Shown: positions 1 through 10,304 of the stretch, piece by piece
Numbering within the stretch: the stretch's first letter is position 1
Layout: every line of letters begins with the position of its first letter
Source: Begonia masoniana
Lineage: Eukaryota > Streptophyta > Magnoliopsida > Cucurbitales > Begoniaceae
Length of the DNA stretch: 64,000 nt
Direction of reading: 5' to 3'
Assembly (NCBI GenBank): GCA_022432975.1
Contig: CM039505.1
Coordinates: 20,095,338-20,159,337, forward strand
Program-made: the position numbers and the translations under genes
The notes under the pieces: generated by a model
The model's input: the letters and a program-made list of their open reading frames with translations, nothing else
What the model was told of the DNA's origin: nothing
The model's database searches: none

Positions 1-2022
1 CTCTGGAACCCGATTCCAGAGAGCAATACACTTCACTTTTCCTTCAACATTTTCACATTTCATTCATTACATTCATCAACATTACACCCTAATTAAACGA
101 TATAAACCTACGTTAAACTTTCGTAAAAACGAACTGCATGGATACGTTTAAAAGTTGTCTAATCCTCCTGTTACAAATTTCCAAGCAGTTCCAGTAAAAA
201 CTATAAAAACACAGATTTCCAAAATGTTTAAAACCATCAAACCTATCCAATCCGAACATAACTTTCTACATATCTTTTTCAAAATAACCCCGTACCCTCA
301 AAATACCGTACTTACATCCCCACGGGTCAGGTGAGCATCGACTGCGCAACACACTCCCGCAGGCATTCTCCACCAACAGCATCAGACATCGGGAGGAGGA
401 ACGTCGTCCTCACCTGGTTCGATGTCACCTAACACGTCACCTACACCATAAACATAAGTCGTGAGCTTAAGGCTCAGTAAGTCTACGTGAATGCAATGCA
501 TGCTATGCGTGCCGTTCATAAAAACATGCTTCCTACCTTTTTGCTATTCATTTCATTTCTTGTACTTATACTTGTACTTGTACTTTACCGTGGCCTCACT
601 CTCGCTAGATAGGAGCGGCACATCCTACGGTTGGATAGCCCCTCGTATCTAACCGGGGGGAAAACATGCTCCCCAAGCAGCCATGTCTGAACCACCACCA
701 CCGTCGAAACAGATTACATTCATTCTTACATTTTCATTAACCTTTTTCCTTTTCATAAAACATGCATAGAAATTCCTTTTTCGTGCTTTTCAGAAACATG
801 ATGCATGAACAGATACAATGCTATAAACATACTTAAAACACAAACATATAAACCATCATACGTACCATCAAGACACACAAGCATAACCTTACAAAAGAAC
901 TAATCCTAACTACCCAACCAAAGCATTTAAACAAACAATTCTCCAATTTCCTCGAACAACAAAAGATCGTATGGTGTAGGCCAATCGGCCAAACAAGTCG
1001 CGGAGACTTACCTGAAGTCCTTAGCAAATCGAGAGCCGTCAGGGAGCTTTGTTCACCTAAGCCAATTTACAACAGTTTTCGTTAAAATTAGTTTAAACTC
1101 CTAAACGTCCAATTTAACAAAACCTTAACTAAAGAATTTTCCTAAAATCTTAACTTAACTAATTGAAGCATTTAAACCAACAATTAATGCTCGATAGTCC
1201 GTAATCCAAATTAACGAGTTTTGCCCTAAAACCCGAAAATTAACCAATTTATAACATTTTCACAAATTGATTTAACTTCGTCCCATAACGTCCAATACGT
1301 TCAATATATACCTAATCACGGCTAACCTATTAATTACGAGCCCTAATTTGCATTTTTAACGGATTTAAATCGAAACCCTAACTTTCTAAAACATCGTAAA
1401 ACTTGAAATAAAGGCTCTAAGATTATAGACACATACCTAGGATAGCGAGAGGAGGAGAAACCACGAAGAACGGAGGAGAAACGGAAGAGAACGGAGGTCG
1501 GGATGTTGAGAAATCGCCGCGGCCGTGAGAGGAGAAGTTCTCTGGTGATCGTGATTTCCAGAAAAGAAAGAGAGAAGTGAGGGAGAAATGATTTTTGGTT
1601 AGATTTATAATATAAAATTGCAAATTACTATTTTGCCCTTATTTGATTTTTATATTGGTTTCGTCCTTCGGTTTGTTAATCGTCTAGCCATTCGGTTTCA
1701 CCAAATCTCCTTATTTCACCAACAAGTCCAACTTATTATTTGGAATATAACAAAACTGTCCGTTCGCAATTTGGACCTCGTTTACTATTTTTTACGAAAA
1801 CGTCCTTTACATTACGATAGAGATAATTACTCGGAATATAGCGTTACTATTCCGAAAATTCCTTAAATTTCCTTAAAATTCTTATTATTCGCTAAGATCG
1901 CAATGACGCTTTCTTTTCGTGAAACGGACCTGATTTGACATATTTACCAAAAGTGTCATCAAACAATATTATAATAATATCATATAATATATCCAAAAAG
2001 TCCGTACAAGCCGGATATTACA
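1..2022 (-). mobile_element. LTR of a family-B Ty3/gypsy retrotransposon, truncated by window edge
   Basis: Read on the minus strand this begins TGTAATATCCGGC at 2022 and follows, block by block, the family-B LTRs at 16756-18224 and 25296-26709. Shared landmarks are the pyrimidine-rich leader near 1430-1600, the GGCCGATTGGCCTACA segment near 975-990, and the block near 320-420 that matches 45190-45300. The LTR end lies outside the window, so it cannot be told whether this is a 5', 3' or solo LTR. Divergence from the other two copies is clear, so this is an older or different subfamily member. It holds no gene. Confidence 0.8.
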
Positions 2023-2945
2023 ACAAAAGACTTCTTTTAACTGGACACAAGCACCAACTTCCAGCGAGTTTTTCAATCCAACATCCAAAACTCAGTCAAA
2101 TCCAGACTTCCCGTAGAAACAACAATAATCTAAAACTTAGTCAAATCCACAAAGAGAATTAAAATTTTCCTCCTCGAATTTCCATATCTACATTCATTAC
2201 AATTGACTAACTCCTACCTCATTTATCTCTAGATACAACGAATAATTAAAATCATCATAACTGTACCCTTCTTACACTCAATGATTTACAACTTCTTTGG
2301 CCTCAATCAATCCGCTATAACCTCAACTTTCCAAATTATCTGTCATGGCTTTATCTCTAAGTCCCCTGAAACAAATTCATTCAACCCTTAATTTTTCTAT
2401 TTCCAAATCCTCCAAATTTCTTCAACTAAGCTACGCTATATACGTAGGAGGAACATTCTTGTCTTAAGTCTTCAAACAATTCCAACTCCTAAGTACTCGA
2501 ACAATAAATTTTCAATTCTCATAGAAATAACATCTAATCCGACGACTCCTTTCTCGACCTAAAATCATACACCTATCCACAAACTAAAACATAAGTCCTC
2601 AACTTCAGGGTGATAAATTGCATCCTCAAAATTTTGTTATTATTCAAATCTTCTCAACCATTATCTTCATGAATAATGAACCAATTAGTTGATTTGGATC
2701 TTAAACACTAGCTATTTTGTCTAAACAGGACTTAATTGTAGCTTCAATGGAAGTAGATTTTAGGATATCTACTTCATCCCTTTAAATTCTTCTACTATGT
2801 CACAAGTCTTTTTTTTTTTTAAAACTCGTCTTACAACCACTCATTGAGTTTTGACAGACCTCTAGGTCTCTAACTTAAACCATTCTAAGCCATACCTCAT
2901 AACACTCAACAGCCCTTCCAACTGTTGACTTCACATTAATCAACC
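2023..2945 (-). mobile_element. Non-coding remnant of element H between gag and the family-B LTR
   Basis: No open frame of note. On the minus strand 2640-2620 reads AAAATTTTGAGGATGC, which resembles the conserved sequence just after the pol stop codon in the other elements here (for example near 13725-13745). If so, pol is missing and gag runs almost directly into the 3' end of the element. The rest is AT-rich sequence I cannot assign. Confidence 0.4.
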
Positions 2946-3530
2946 TTAAACAAACACTGAATTAACCAGCACAATACCTGATGCCACGGCTGGCTGGTCA
3001 TCGACACTCGACTGACTCATAGCGAATATCCTCGGTTCCACTTTAGCAGCACCCTCCTTTAGAGCTGCGCAATCTCTGCTAACATGGCCTACATCTTCGC
3101 AATTAAAGCATCGAACAACTCTGGGTTTCGGGCAGCATCTGAACTTGTGTCCAATTTCATCACAGTTGAAACATTTTCCCGAGCTAATTCTACACTCCCC
3201 CAAGTGATTCTTTGAACAATTCGGGCATTGAGGAAATTTCTTGACATCCTGAACCTTCCTCCTCTTTCCCTGACTGCCCTGGCCCTCATCGATCCTTTTT
3301 ACCCCTTGCACTTCTCGGTTCAACAATGTACATATCTGCTCAGACTGTAGGCGCACTAATTCTGTCTGCTGATGCACTAATTCCGTCTGCTGATGCACTA
3401 AATCTGTCAGCTGCCTTATTACACTAGAGTCTTTCTCAGTTCTCAAATATGGCATCTCTCCTTGTACTCTTGGTCTTCCTGATCGTCTAGCCATTATGTT
3501 ATATTCCTGGACAAGGTTAATCACCCTCAT
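2946..3530 (-). pseudogene. Partial gag of element H: coiled-coil N-terminus joined to zinc knuckles
   Basis: A 194-residue frame. The first part is a polar, glutamine-rich, probably coiled-coil stretch with three near-copies of LVHQQTE (roughly residues 40-65). Two or three CCHC-type knuckles follow in the middle, e.g. CFNCDEIGHKFRCC and CFNCEDVGHVSRDC. The end (VASGIVLVNSVF) matches the start of the retropepsin domain of related elements. The capsid-like domain normally found between the coiled coil and the knuckles (about 200 residues in elements B and G) is absent. The gag is therefore internally deleted and could not form a normal particle alone. It lies just inside the LTR and primer site of element H. 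Confidence 0.75.
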
Positions 3531-3634
3531 AAATATCTAATGACTAAGGTTAACATAAACACTTACAGTTGTTGAAGTACTTCCATGCAACGATTGGCAC
3601 TGATGGGTAATCTTTTGAATGGTTTAACTGAATG

Positions 3635-3646
3635 TCTCTGATACCA
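3635..3646 (-). promoter_or_regulatory. Primer binding site of element H (initiator Met-tRNA type)
   Basis: The minus strand reads TGGTATCAGAGA a few bases after the LTR end. TGGTATCAGAG is the usual plant primer site complementary to the 3' end of initiator methionine tRNA, which primes minus-strand DNA synthesis. It fixes the orientation of the element as minus and makes 3650-6115 the 5' LTR. Confidence 0.8.
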
Positions 3647-3649
3647 TAC

Positions 3650-6115
3650 TGTAACGCCCCGAATTATCTAAACCCGGTTCGCTACTTCATACTCGTACAT
3701 GACTAAAACTTCTACCTTATTTTTTTTTTAAAAAAACTTGCAGCGGAAAATCATATAAGTAAAACAAAACCATGAAAATGATATTTGGATAGTCAGTTGG
3801 AATGTTAAAAGTAATCGGATAAAAGAAAATAGAGTTTAGATGGCAAAATACTTTAAGAGTTGTAAAAGTCAAATGCATCTGCCGATGAATAGAGTCAACG
3901 GATGAAGCAGAAACAAAAGATTCATCCGATAACCAAAACGACAGCACTTTGGCTACGTCATCCGGTGGAATTAACACAAAACCTCCGCCGCAGACTAAAC
4001 GACAAAAGACTTTCTAAGTCATTCGGTGGATCAAATACACGACATCCACCGGTCACTAAACGACAAATCACCATTTACATCATCCGGTGGAGGAATGCAC
4101 TTCATCCACCGAACGCTAGACGACAAAATACCCTCTACATCTTCCGACGACATCAGCCAGATGATTTCCTTCAGAAAACAGAAAACATCATCCGGTCACT
4201 AGACGACAAACCATACTTCCATCATCCGGTATTGTAAATACCAGCATCCTCCGATCAACTTAACCATACATCCACCGGTGACGTCAGCCGGATGATTCAT
4301 TCATCCGATCGACTTTACTCTACACCCACCGGTGACTAAACGACAAACGACTTAACCCTTATCATCCGACAAGCAAAACACTCGATATCACCGGATGACT
4401 AAAACACTCGACATCATCCGATAGACATAAAACTACATCATCCGATGACTTTACTGAAGTCATCTTCCGATAGAAAACAAACACAACACTATACAGAAAG
4501 GAATTTACTTGCTTCTCCAAAACCATTCAGAAACAACTCAAACCATTGCATTAATCAAATCCAGTAAAAATCAACATTTAAAACTCAACAGATTACTAGT
4601 ATCAGTAAATCTCAAAACGTATTCGAAATGCTAAAATCTCTACTGTCATGAAAACTCGACAAACTAAGACTAAATCATTATCAACTAAACCTCAACAACT
4701 GTTGACACCAGTTAACCCGCCTCATCAGTTTACCAGCTCGAGACAGAGAAGTACTCCTCCAACTCCCTCTATTCTTCAGTAAACTCAGGGAATTCACCTG
4801 TAGTATCCTCAACACCTACATCACAAAACTCATCTATTAGCCTAATGCTAAGTAAGTAAAGCAAGAAATGAAATGTGTACTGAGATGTAAATCCTAACAT
4901 GCAGTTTCTACTTTCATTCCTCAGTTATGTTGCGTTCGTTCACTGGTCTGATGATCCCTGATACAATGGGAGGTGGATCAGTTTTCCCAGGGTATGAATC
5001 CAAATATTCAATTAAGGGGCGGATTAATTCCCTTAACAACTGAATCGATCCTTGATACAATGGGAGGTGGATCAGTTTTCCCAGGGTATGAATCCGTATG
5101 TACGATTTAAGGGGCGGATTAATTCCCTTAAAAGTATACTGTCACAGTCTGTTCGCATCTCACCATGCTACTTCATGTAAATTCATTTTCGTTTTCTTTC
5201 AAAATATGATGCATGGCAACTGAAATGAAACATACATTCATGCACATACAAATCCTACTGTTTTGTGATGTAGGCCCGAAGGCACATGCAAACTCTACTT
5301 ACCTGGGCTCCTTAGCAATACCGTGTCTTCACTTGAATCCTTCCTCACCTAAACATTTCATAATTCAATGTTAAATGCATCCTGAATAATCTAAACTCAA
5401 AGCTGGTAAAATCCTAACTAAAGAAATCATTCATGGATACTAGTTCAAGCCTCTGAGTCTTATAGTCAAGCACCTAGTGTGCGTAGCTTAATCCTCACTG
5501 ACCCTGATGGCATTAGTGTACTAAAACTACCAGACTCATACAAATGTCAGATTCTTAATCCTAACATGAACAACACCTAGAATCCTATCACCAATGCCAT
5601 AAATCAGAAAACTCAATAATATTACCATCATTCAAACATTTGTCCGATTCTAAATCTCCAAGCACCAACCAATAATCATTTAGAAATCTAAGGAAGCTAG
5701 TTAGGAATCCTGTTCTTCGTGCATTCTCCGATTCAACACTAAACCCGAACTCCACTCACTCACAGCATTATCAAAAATACACACATTGCGCTCTCTCTGC
5801 TATCTAGCCACTAAAATCTTCAAGAAAACGAAGAGAAAACTTACCTAGTTTGAGGAATGAAGATCGGAGAGGAAAATCGCCTGGAGCTCTGCTGAGCTTG
5901 AGCTGAAAATCGAGAGAGGAAAATGAGAGAACAGTGGCGGCTGAACCTAATTAAACCCTCCATTAAATACGTTATCCAAAATAATATCTCAAATTACCAT
6001 CATGCCCTTGCTCACTCCTTTATTAACCTAATCACTATTTCTTTCAATTTCATCCATAAAACATTCACTATAATTTGACAAAGTAAATTTGGTTTAAATG
6101 GAACCAGGTGTTACA
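3650..6115 (-). mobile_element. 5' LTR of element H (Ty3/gypsy)
   Basis: Bounded by TGTAACACC (minus strand, from 6115) and GGGCGTTACA, giving TG...CA ends and 2466 bp. The primer site follows at once. The part near the LTR 3' end (3890-4450) is a cluster of irregular copies of CATCATCCGGT and of GGTCACTAAACGACAAA, i.e. AGTGACCGGATGATG in element orientation. A duplicated block of about 97 bp lies at 4950-5135. A splice-donor-like and pyrimidine-rich leader lies near 5830-5930. The sequence on the high-coordinate side is a family-B protease/RT fragment, so H appears to have inserted there. Confidence 0.85.
3890..4450 (-). repeat. Irregular CATCATCCGGT repeat cluster in LTR-H
   Basis: About a dozen imperfect copies of a short block containing CATCATCCGGTCACT or CATCCACCGGT, followed in many copies by AAACGACAAA, spaced about 40-60 bp. 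The same short motif appears near the 3' end of other LTRs in this window and closely resembles the core of the 26-bp satellite arrays. Confidence 0.75.
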
Positions 6116-6945
6116 AACTGGGCCGTATGAAACCCTTATCCAGCAACTCCTCAAGCCGAGTTTTTAATTCTCTCAATTCAGCAGGCTCCAATCTATATGG
6201 ATTCTTAGACATTGGCGCGGAGCTCGAATATACATCAATGGTAAATTCAATCTCCCTGTCCGGTGGTAATCCGGGAAGATCATCAAGGAATATCTCAAAG
6301 AATTCTCTGATTATAGGAATGTCATTCGGCTTTACTCTACTGAGCAACTGAGTATCAACTACTTTGGCCAGATAAATAGAGCACTCACCTTTAAACTGCT
6401 CGTTGACTTTCATGGAATAGGAAATAGGCGTCCACTCAATCTGTTCATCGCCTGATAAGCAAACTCAGCTTTACCCGGCGTTCGAAAGGTCACAATCCCG
6501 GATCGAAAATCGATGGTGGTGAAATGCTGTGAAAGTCAGTCCATCCCTAGGATAAGATCGTAGATCTCTATGCCCATAACAATCAGGGGAGCGTAGAGGG
6601 TACTGTTCCCAACCGAGACAATATTGCCCTGGACAACATGACCTTACTGCATACGCTCTCCTGAAGGTAGCGTCACACTATATTCGCATTCTGCTAACTT
6701 AGGCACCAGCTTCAGTCTAGACACACAAGCAGTGGAAACAAAAGAGTACGTAGCCCCCGTGTCTATCAAAGAAAATACTGCTACGCCCATAATCAATACA
6801 GTACCTGCTATCACGAAAGGCTGAGCCTCGTCGTCAATATCACCAGGCTCGATAAAGGCAAAGATCCTAGGTACGACTCTCCTCTGATCTCCTCCCAACT
6901 GATCTCGATCATATCGGCCCGGCTTGGGCAATAAAACTATGAAGC
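6116..6945 (-). pseudogene. Family-B protease / start of RT fragment
   Basis: The minus strand encodes a retropepsin segment with FSLIDTGATYSFVST (catalytic DTG) and the flanking AFIEPGD..DDEAQP block. After a break comes the linker FLDDLPGLPPDREIEF and PYRLEPAELRELK, which leads into reverse transcriptase. It is strongly similar to the corresponding part of element B (21789-22583). The frame is broken between the two pieces near 6415-6645. It stops abruptly at both ends: on the low side at the H LTR, on the high side at host-like sequence near 6945. Confidence 0.8.
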
Positions 6946-7655
6946 CGCAAGAAATTAACCCACATTAAGTTAAGACTGAAAGAATCCTACCATCCTTCAC
7001 TAGAGTCCCCCTTATAAATAAAGGGGAGTGATAACCAAAACAACAAACAAAAAAATGAACCATTATAGCAAGTTATTGTGAGTACCTGAAGAGCTAGTTC
7101 CCTTGTTGGAGTAATTAGAAGAGCACTAAGCCTCTCAAAGCATTATCATCTTCTTCTTCTTCTTCTTCCTTTCCTTCCTTACATTCTTCCACTTTTTCCT
7201 GTTCCTCCAAGAGCCGTGGCAATATCGGCAGCCCAAAGCGAGTGTCCTTTCCTGATCCAGTCTCTGCGCACCAACACCATCCTGTAAAATAAAGAGAGTC
7301 CATCACTTTCAAATTGTCCTCGCTTCCTGTTACATTTCAAAGAACCTTGACCAACCTTCCCTGGTGGCAGCAGCAGGAATGCAAGCCTTCTGTTCGGGTT
7401 GGGGTGCCTTGATCCAGTTTGTAATCGAGTTCATAAGCAGAGGATTAAGTCTCACTCGTTCCTGCATAAATTCGTTTCATCCACTGCTTCACCTTCAAAT
7501 TCTTCTTGACTTAGTTTAATCGTGGAAAGATACTTTAATGAAAGAAAAATATATAAGCCCAAAGTATTCATATAAATATAACACTTACCAGATGTCAACA
7601 ACTTTTTCTTCTTCTTGTCCGTAATGTATCCCCGACCATGTTTTTTTCAGCATAG
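6946..7655 (-). pseudogene. Fragment of a plant DEAD-box RNA helicase gene (DDX24/RH13-like), with introns
   Basis: In pieces, the minus strand encodes RLNPLLMNSITNW and QKACIPAAA, then after a short intron AETGSGKDTRFGLPILPRLL, then an acidic EEEEEEDD run. I recognise this as the Q motif region and Walker A (motif I) of the DEAD-box helicase group that includes Arabidopsis RH13 and animal DDX24. An exon-intron boundary is visible near 7591 (GTAAGTG after GACATCTG). Several single-base deletions break the frame, including one in the Walker A loop. Motifs II-VI are absent. It sits between a retroelement fragment and an assembly gap. It is either a captured gene piece or part of a real gene wrecked by assembly. 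Confidence 0.6.
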
Positions 7656-7755
7656 NNNNNNNNNNNNNNNNNNNNNNNNNNNNNNNNNNNNNNNNNNNNN
7701 NNNNNNNNNNNNNNNNNNNNNNNNNNNNNNNNNNNNNNNNNNNNNNNNNNNNNNN
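7656..7755. other. Assembly gap (100 N)
   Basis: A run of exactly 100 N, the usual placeholder for a gap of unknown size. Order and distance across it are uncertain. Confidence 1.
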
Positions 7756-7767
7756 TAATTTTTCTTC

Positions 7768-9343
7768 TTTCAACTCAACGGTGCCATACGGTAAGATTCG
7801 TGGATACAGGTGATGCCTCGGGGTAGTATCAAACACAAATGCTATGTACCCTAATAGGTGGATACCGGAAGGCATCTACGAATGCCTCGGGGAACTCTGC
7901 GACAAGGCAATCCTGTACTACTTTATCTTCACCCGACCATATTATTACACTAGCCAGGTAGCTCTCACAACCACATCTCGCATTCGGTTATTTTTAGTGA
8001 GGAATAATTGGTATTTACTTATTTTAGGAATAGCTGGGAAGGAATAATGATTATCCTTTGGGGGTCTAAAATCAAACTTTCCGGATCTACAACTTATCGT
8101 GGATGATGTCTAAATAACCAATCAATCAATAATTCACCTATACCTTCATGTCATGACAATTAACTCAGCATAGAGATCTTATCACCAAGGGACCCGACGT
8201 CACCCTTAACAATCTGTTCTGAATGTAGGACTTCCTGATGGGCAAACACACACATATGACCTTTCAGCTGGTAAGGGTCCTATTGTTATGTTGCATTACA
8301 AAAAAAGGTGATATAAACGAGTGTGTGGCCCATGTATCTATGAGTGTATAAGCAGCAAAAACCACAGATCATGATGGTATGATATGCACTGTATGTTTGA
8401 TCAGTCCCTCCTCTTCCATCAACGCATACCACTTGGGTACAACCCTTGCACGGTTCGGGTCTGGCGGCATGGGACAATCTATGGACATGGTCGGTCTATA
8501 CACCTGAAACAACGGCCAGAAAAGCAGCTTGCACTCACCAGGGTGGATTCCTTGGACATGAGGGAATAGAGGCGCCAGAGGTCGCTTTCCCTTCCTGTAT
8601 AATTTTGGTGAGGGGCCTTTCAGTCCATGCTGCTGTTGCTGTTGGTCCCTGTTATGTCGTGCTGCCAAAACCTTTGTTCGACGTGGTGGCGGCTGAAGCG
8701 TCCTTCATGAAGTTTCTTTGGATGTTCGCGCTGGGCAGATGCTGTCATTTCTGCCTCTGCTAGCTCCAAGGCATTAGCCGTCACTTCAACATTAGGTCCG
8801 ATTATGTATCCGGAAGTCTTCACCTTCATTTCAGACTGGCGTAAGTCCTTGAACAAAGGTAAACCTACTTCCTCTCCTCAAATCATCCGGGGAGCAAAAC
8901 CGTGAAAAGCATCAATTCACTATATAATCGTCACAGAGCAGTTTCGTAGATTCATGAACTCCCTTCTTTTTGTTGGCCGAACAGTCCTATTAAAGTACTT
9001 GTCAAAGAAGGCAGTCTTGAACTCCCCCAGTTAGCTTCGGAATGAGTGGTGCTCTGGATCGAGTCCCACCCATGACTTCCACTTAACTCCAAATTGAAAG
9101 AAGATAGGTGACTATCACCTTAGTCAACCTTGCATACTTTAAAACATATCTTCAATCTTTCGATCATCCTCAGCGTGGACAGGATCTGAAACACTACCCA
9201 TTAAACCCCGGGGGGCGAAAGCGGTGCGAAGCGCCACCCCATGAAAGAGTTGCGTTAGTGTGGAGTTGCCTTGTTCGTTATAGCTGTCATCAGGTCGTTC
9301 TATCTGGTGAGATTGGCGCAGACCAATCAGTCAATGAGCAATA
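7768..9343 (-). pseudogene. Inverted degraded copy of gag-protease of element G
   Basis: Minus-strand pieces match gag and the protease linker of the neighbouring plus-strand element, including ALELAEAEMTASAQREHPKK and the LFWPLFQVYR..PMPPDPNRARVV region. The frame shifts every few tens of codons. No LTR, primer site or polypurine tract is attached. Confidence 0.8.
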
Positions 9344-9350
9344 GATTATG

Positions 9351-10304
9351 TATTGCTCGTTGACTGCGTGGTCATGCGCCAATATCACCAGATCGGGAAC
9401 GATGATGACAGCTAGAGAAGAACAAGGCAACTCCAGCACTAACGCAACTCATGATCATGGGGGTGAGCGCTTCCACCGGCTTCGACCCCGGTGTTTAATG
9501 GGTATGTTTCAGATCCTGTCCACGCTGAGGAGTGGATCCGAAAGATTGAAGATATGTTAAGTATGCAAAGGTTGACGAAGGGGATAAGGTCACCTATGCT
9601 GTCTTTCATTTGGAGTTAAGTGCAAGGCATTGGTGGGACTCGATCCAGAGCACCACTAATGCCGAAGCTATGACCTGGGGGATGTTCAAGACTGCCTTCT
9701 TTGACAAGTACTTTAATAGGACTGTTCGGGCCAACAAAAGAAGGAGTTCATGAATCTACGACAAACTGGCTCTGTGACGGATTATATATGTGAATTTGAT
9801 GCTTTATCACGGTTTGCTCCCCGTATGATTGAGGATGAGGAAGATAAGATTTACCAGTTTGTTCAAGGACTGAAGCCAAGTCTGTACATGAAGGTGAAGA
9901 CTGCCGGGATACATAATGTACCTTATGGTGAAGTGACGGCTAAGGCCTTGGAGCTAGAAGAGGCAGAAATGACAGCATATGCACAGCGCGAACAGCCAAA
10001 GAAACTCATGAAGGACGCTCAGCCGCCACCACGTCAGAACAAAGGTTGGCAGCCACGACAGAACAGGGGACCACAGCAACAGCAGCATGGAATGAAGAGG
10101 CCCCTCAACCAAAATGATGACCAGGGAAAAGGAAAGAGACCTCTGGCGCCTCTATGCCCTACATGTCAGAGGACCACCCTGGTGAGTGCAAGCTGCTTTC
10201 TGGCCGGTGTTTCAGGTGTGATAAGACCGGACACATGGTCAGAGATTGTCCCATGCCGCCAGACCCGAACCGTGCAAGGGTTGTACCCAGAGTGTATGCG
10301 TTGA
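9351..10304 (+). pseudogene. gag of element G (frameshifted)
   Basis: This encodes the capsid-like Retrotrans_gag region. DPVHAEEWIRKIEDML-type residues near 9515-9560 lead to HWWDSIQSTTNAEAMTWGMF, then a 184-residue open stretch (9750-10304) with NLRQTGSVTDYICEFDALSR and a QNKGWQPRQNRGPQQQQHG basic tail. The CCHC knuckle CFRCDKTGHMVRDCP lies in another frame at 10210-10255, so the reading frame shifts near 10150-10200. The 5' LTR, primer site and gag start are missing because the sequence turns back on itself at the centre of the inverted repeat. Confidence 0.85.
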
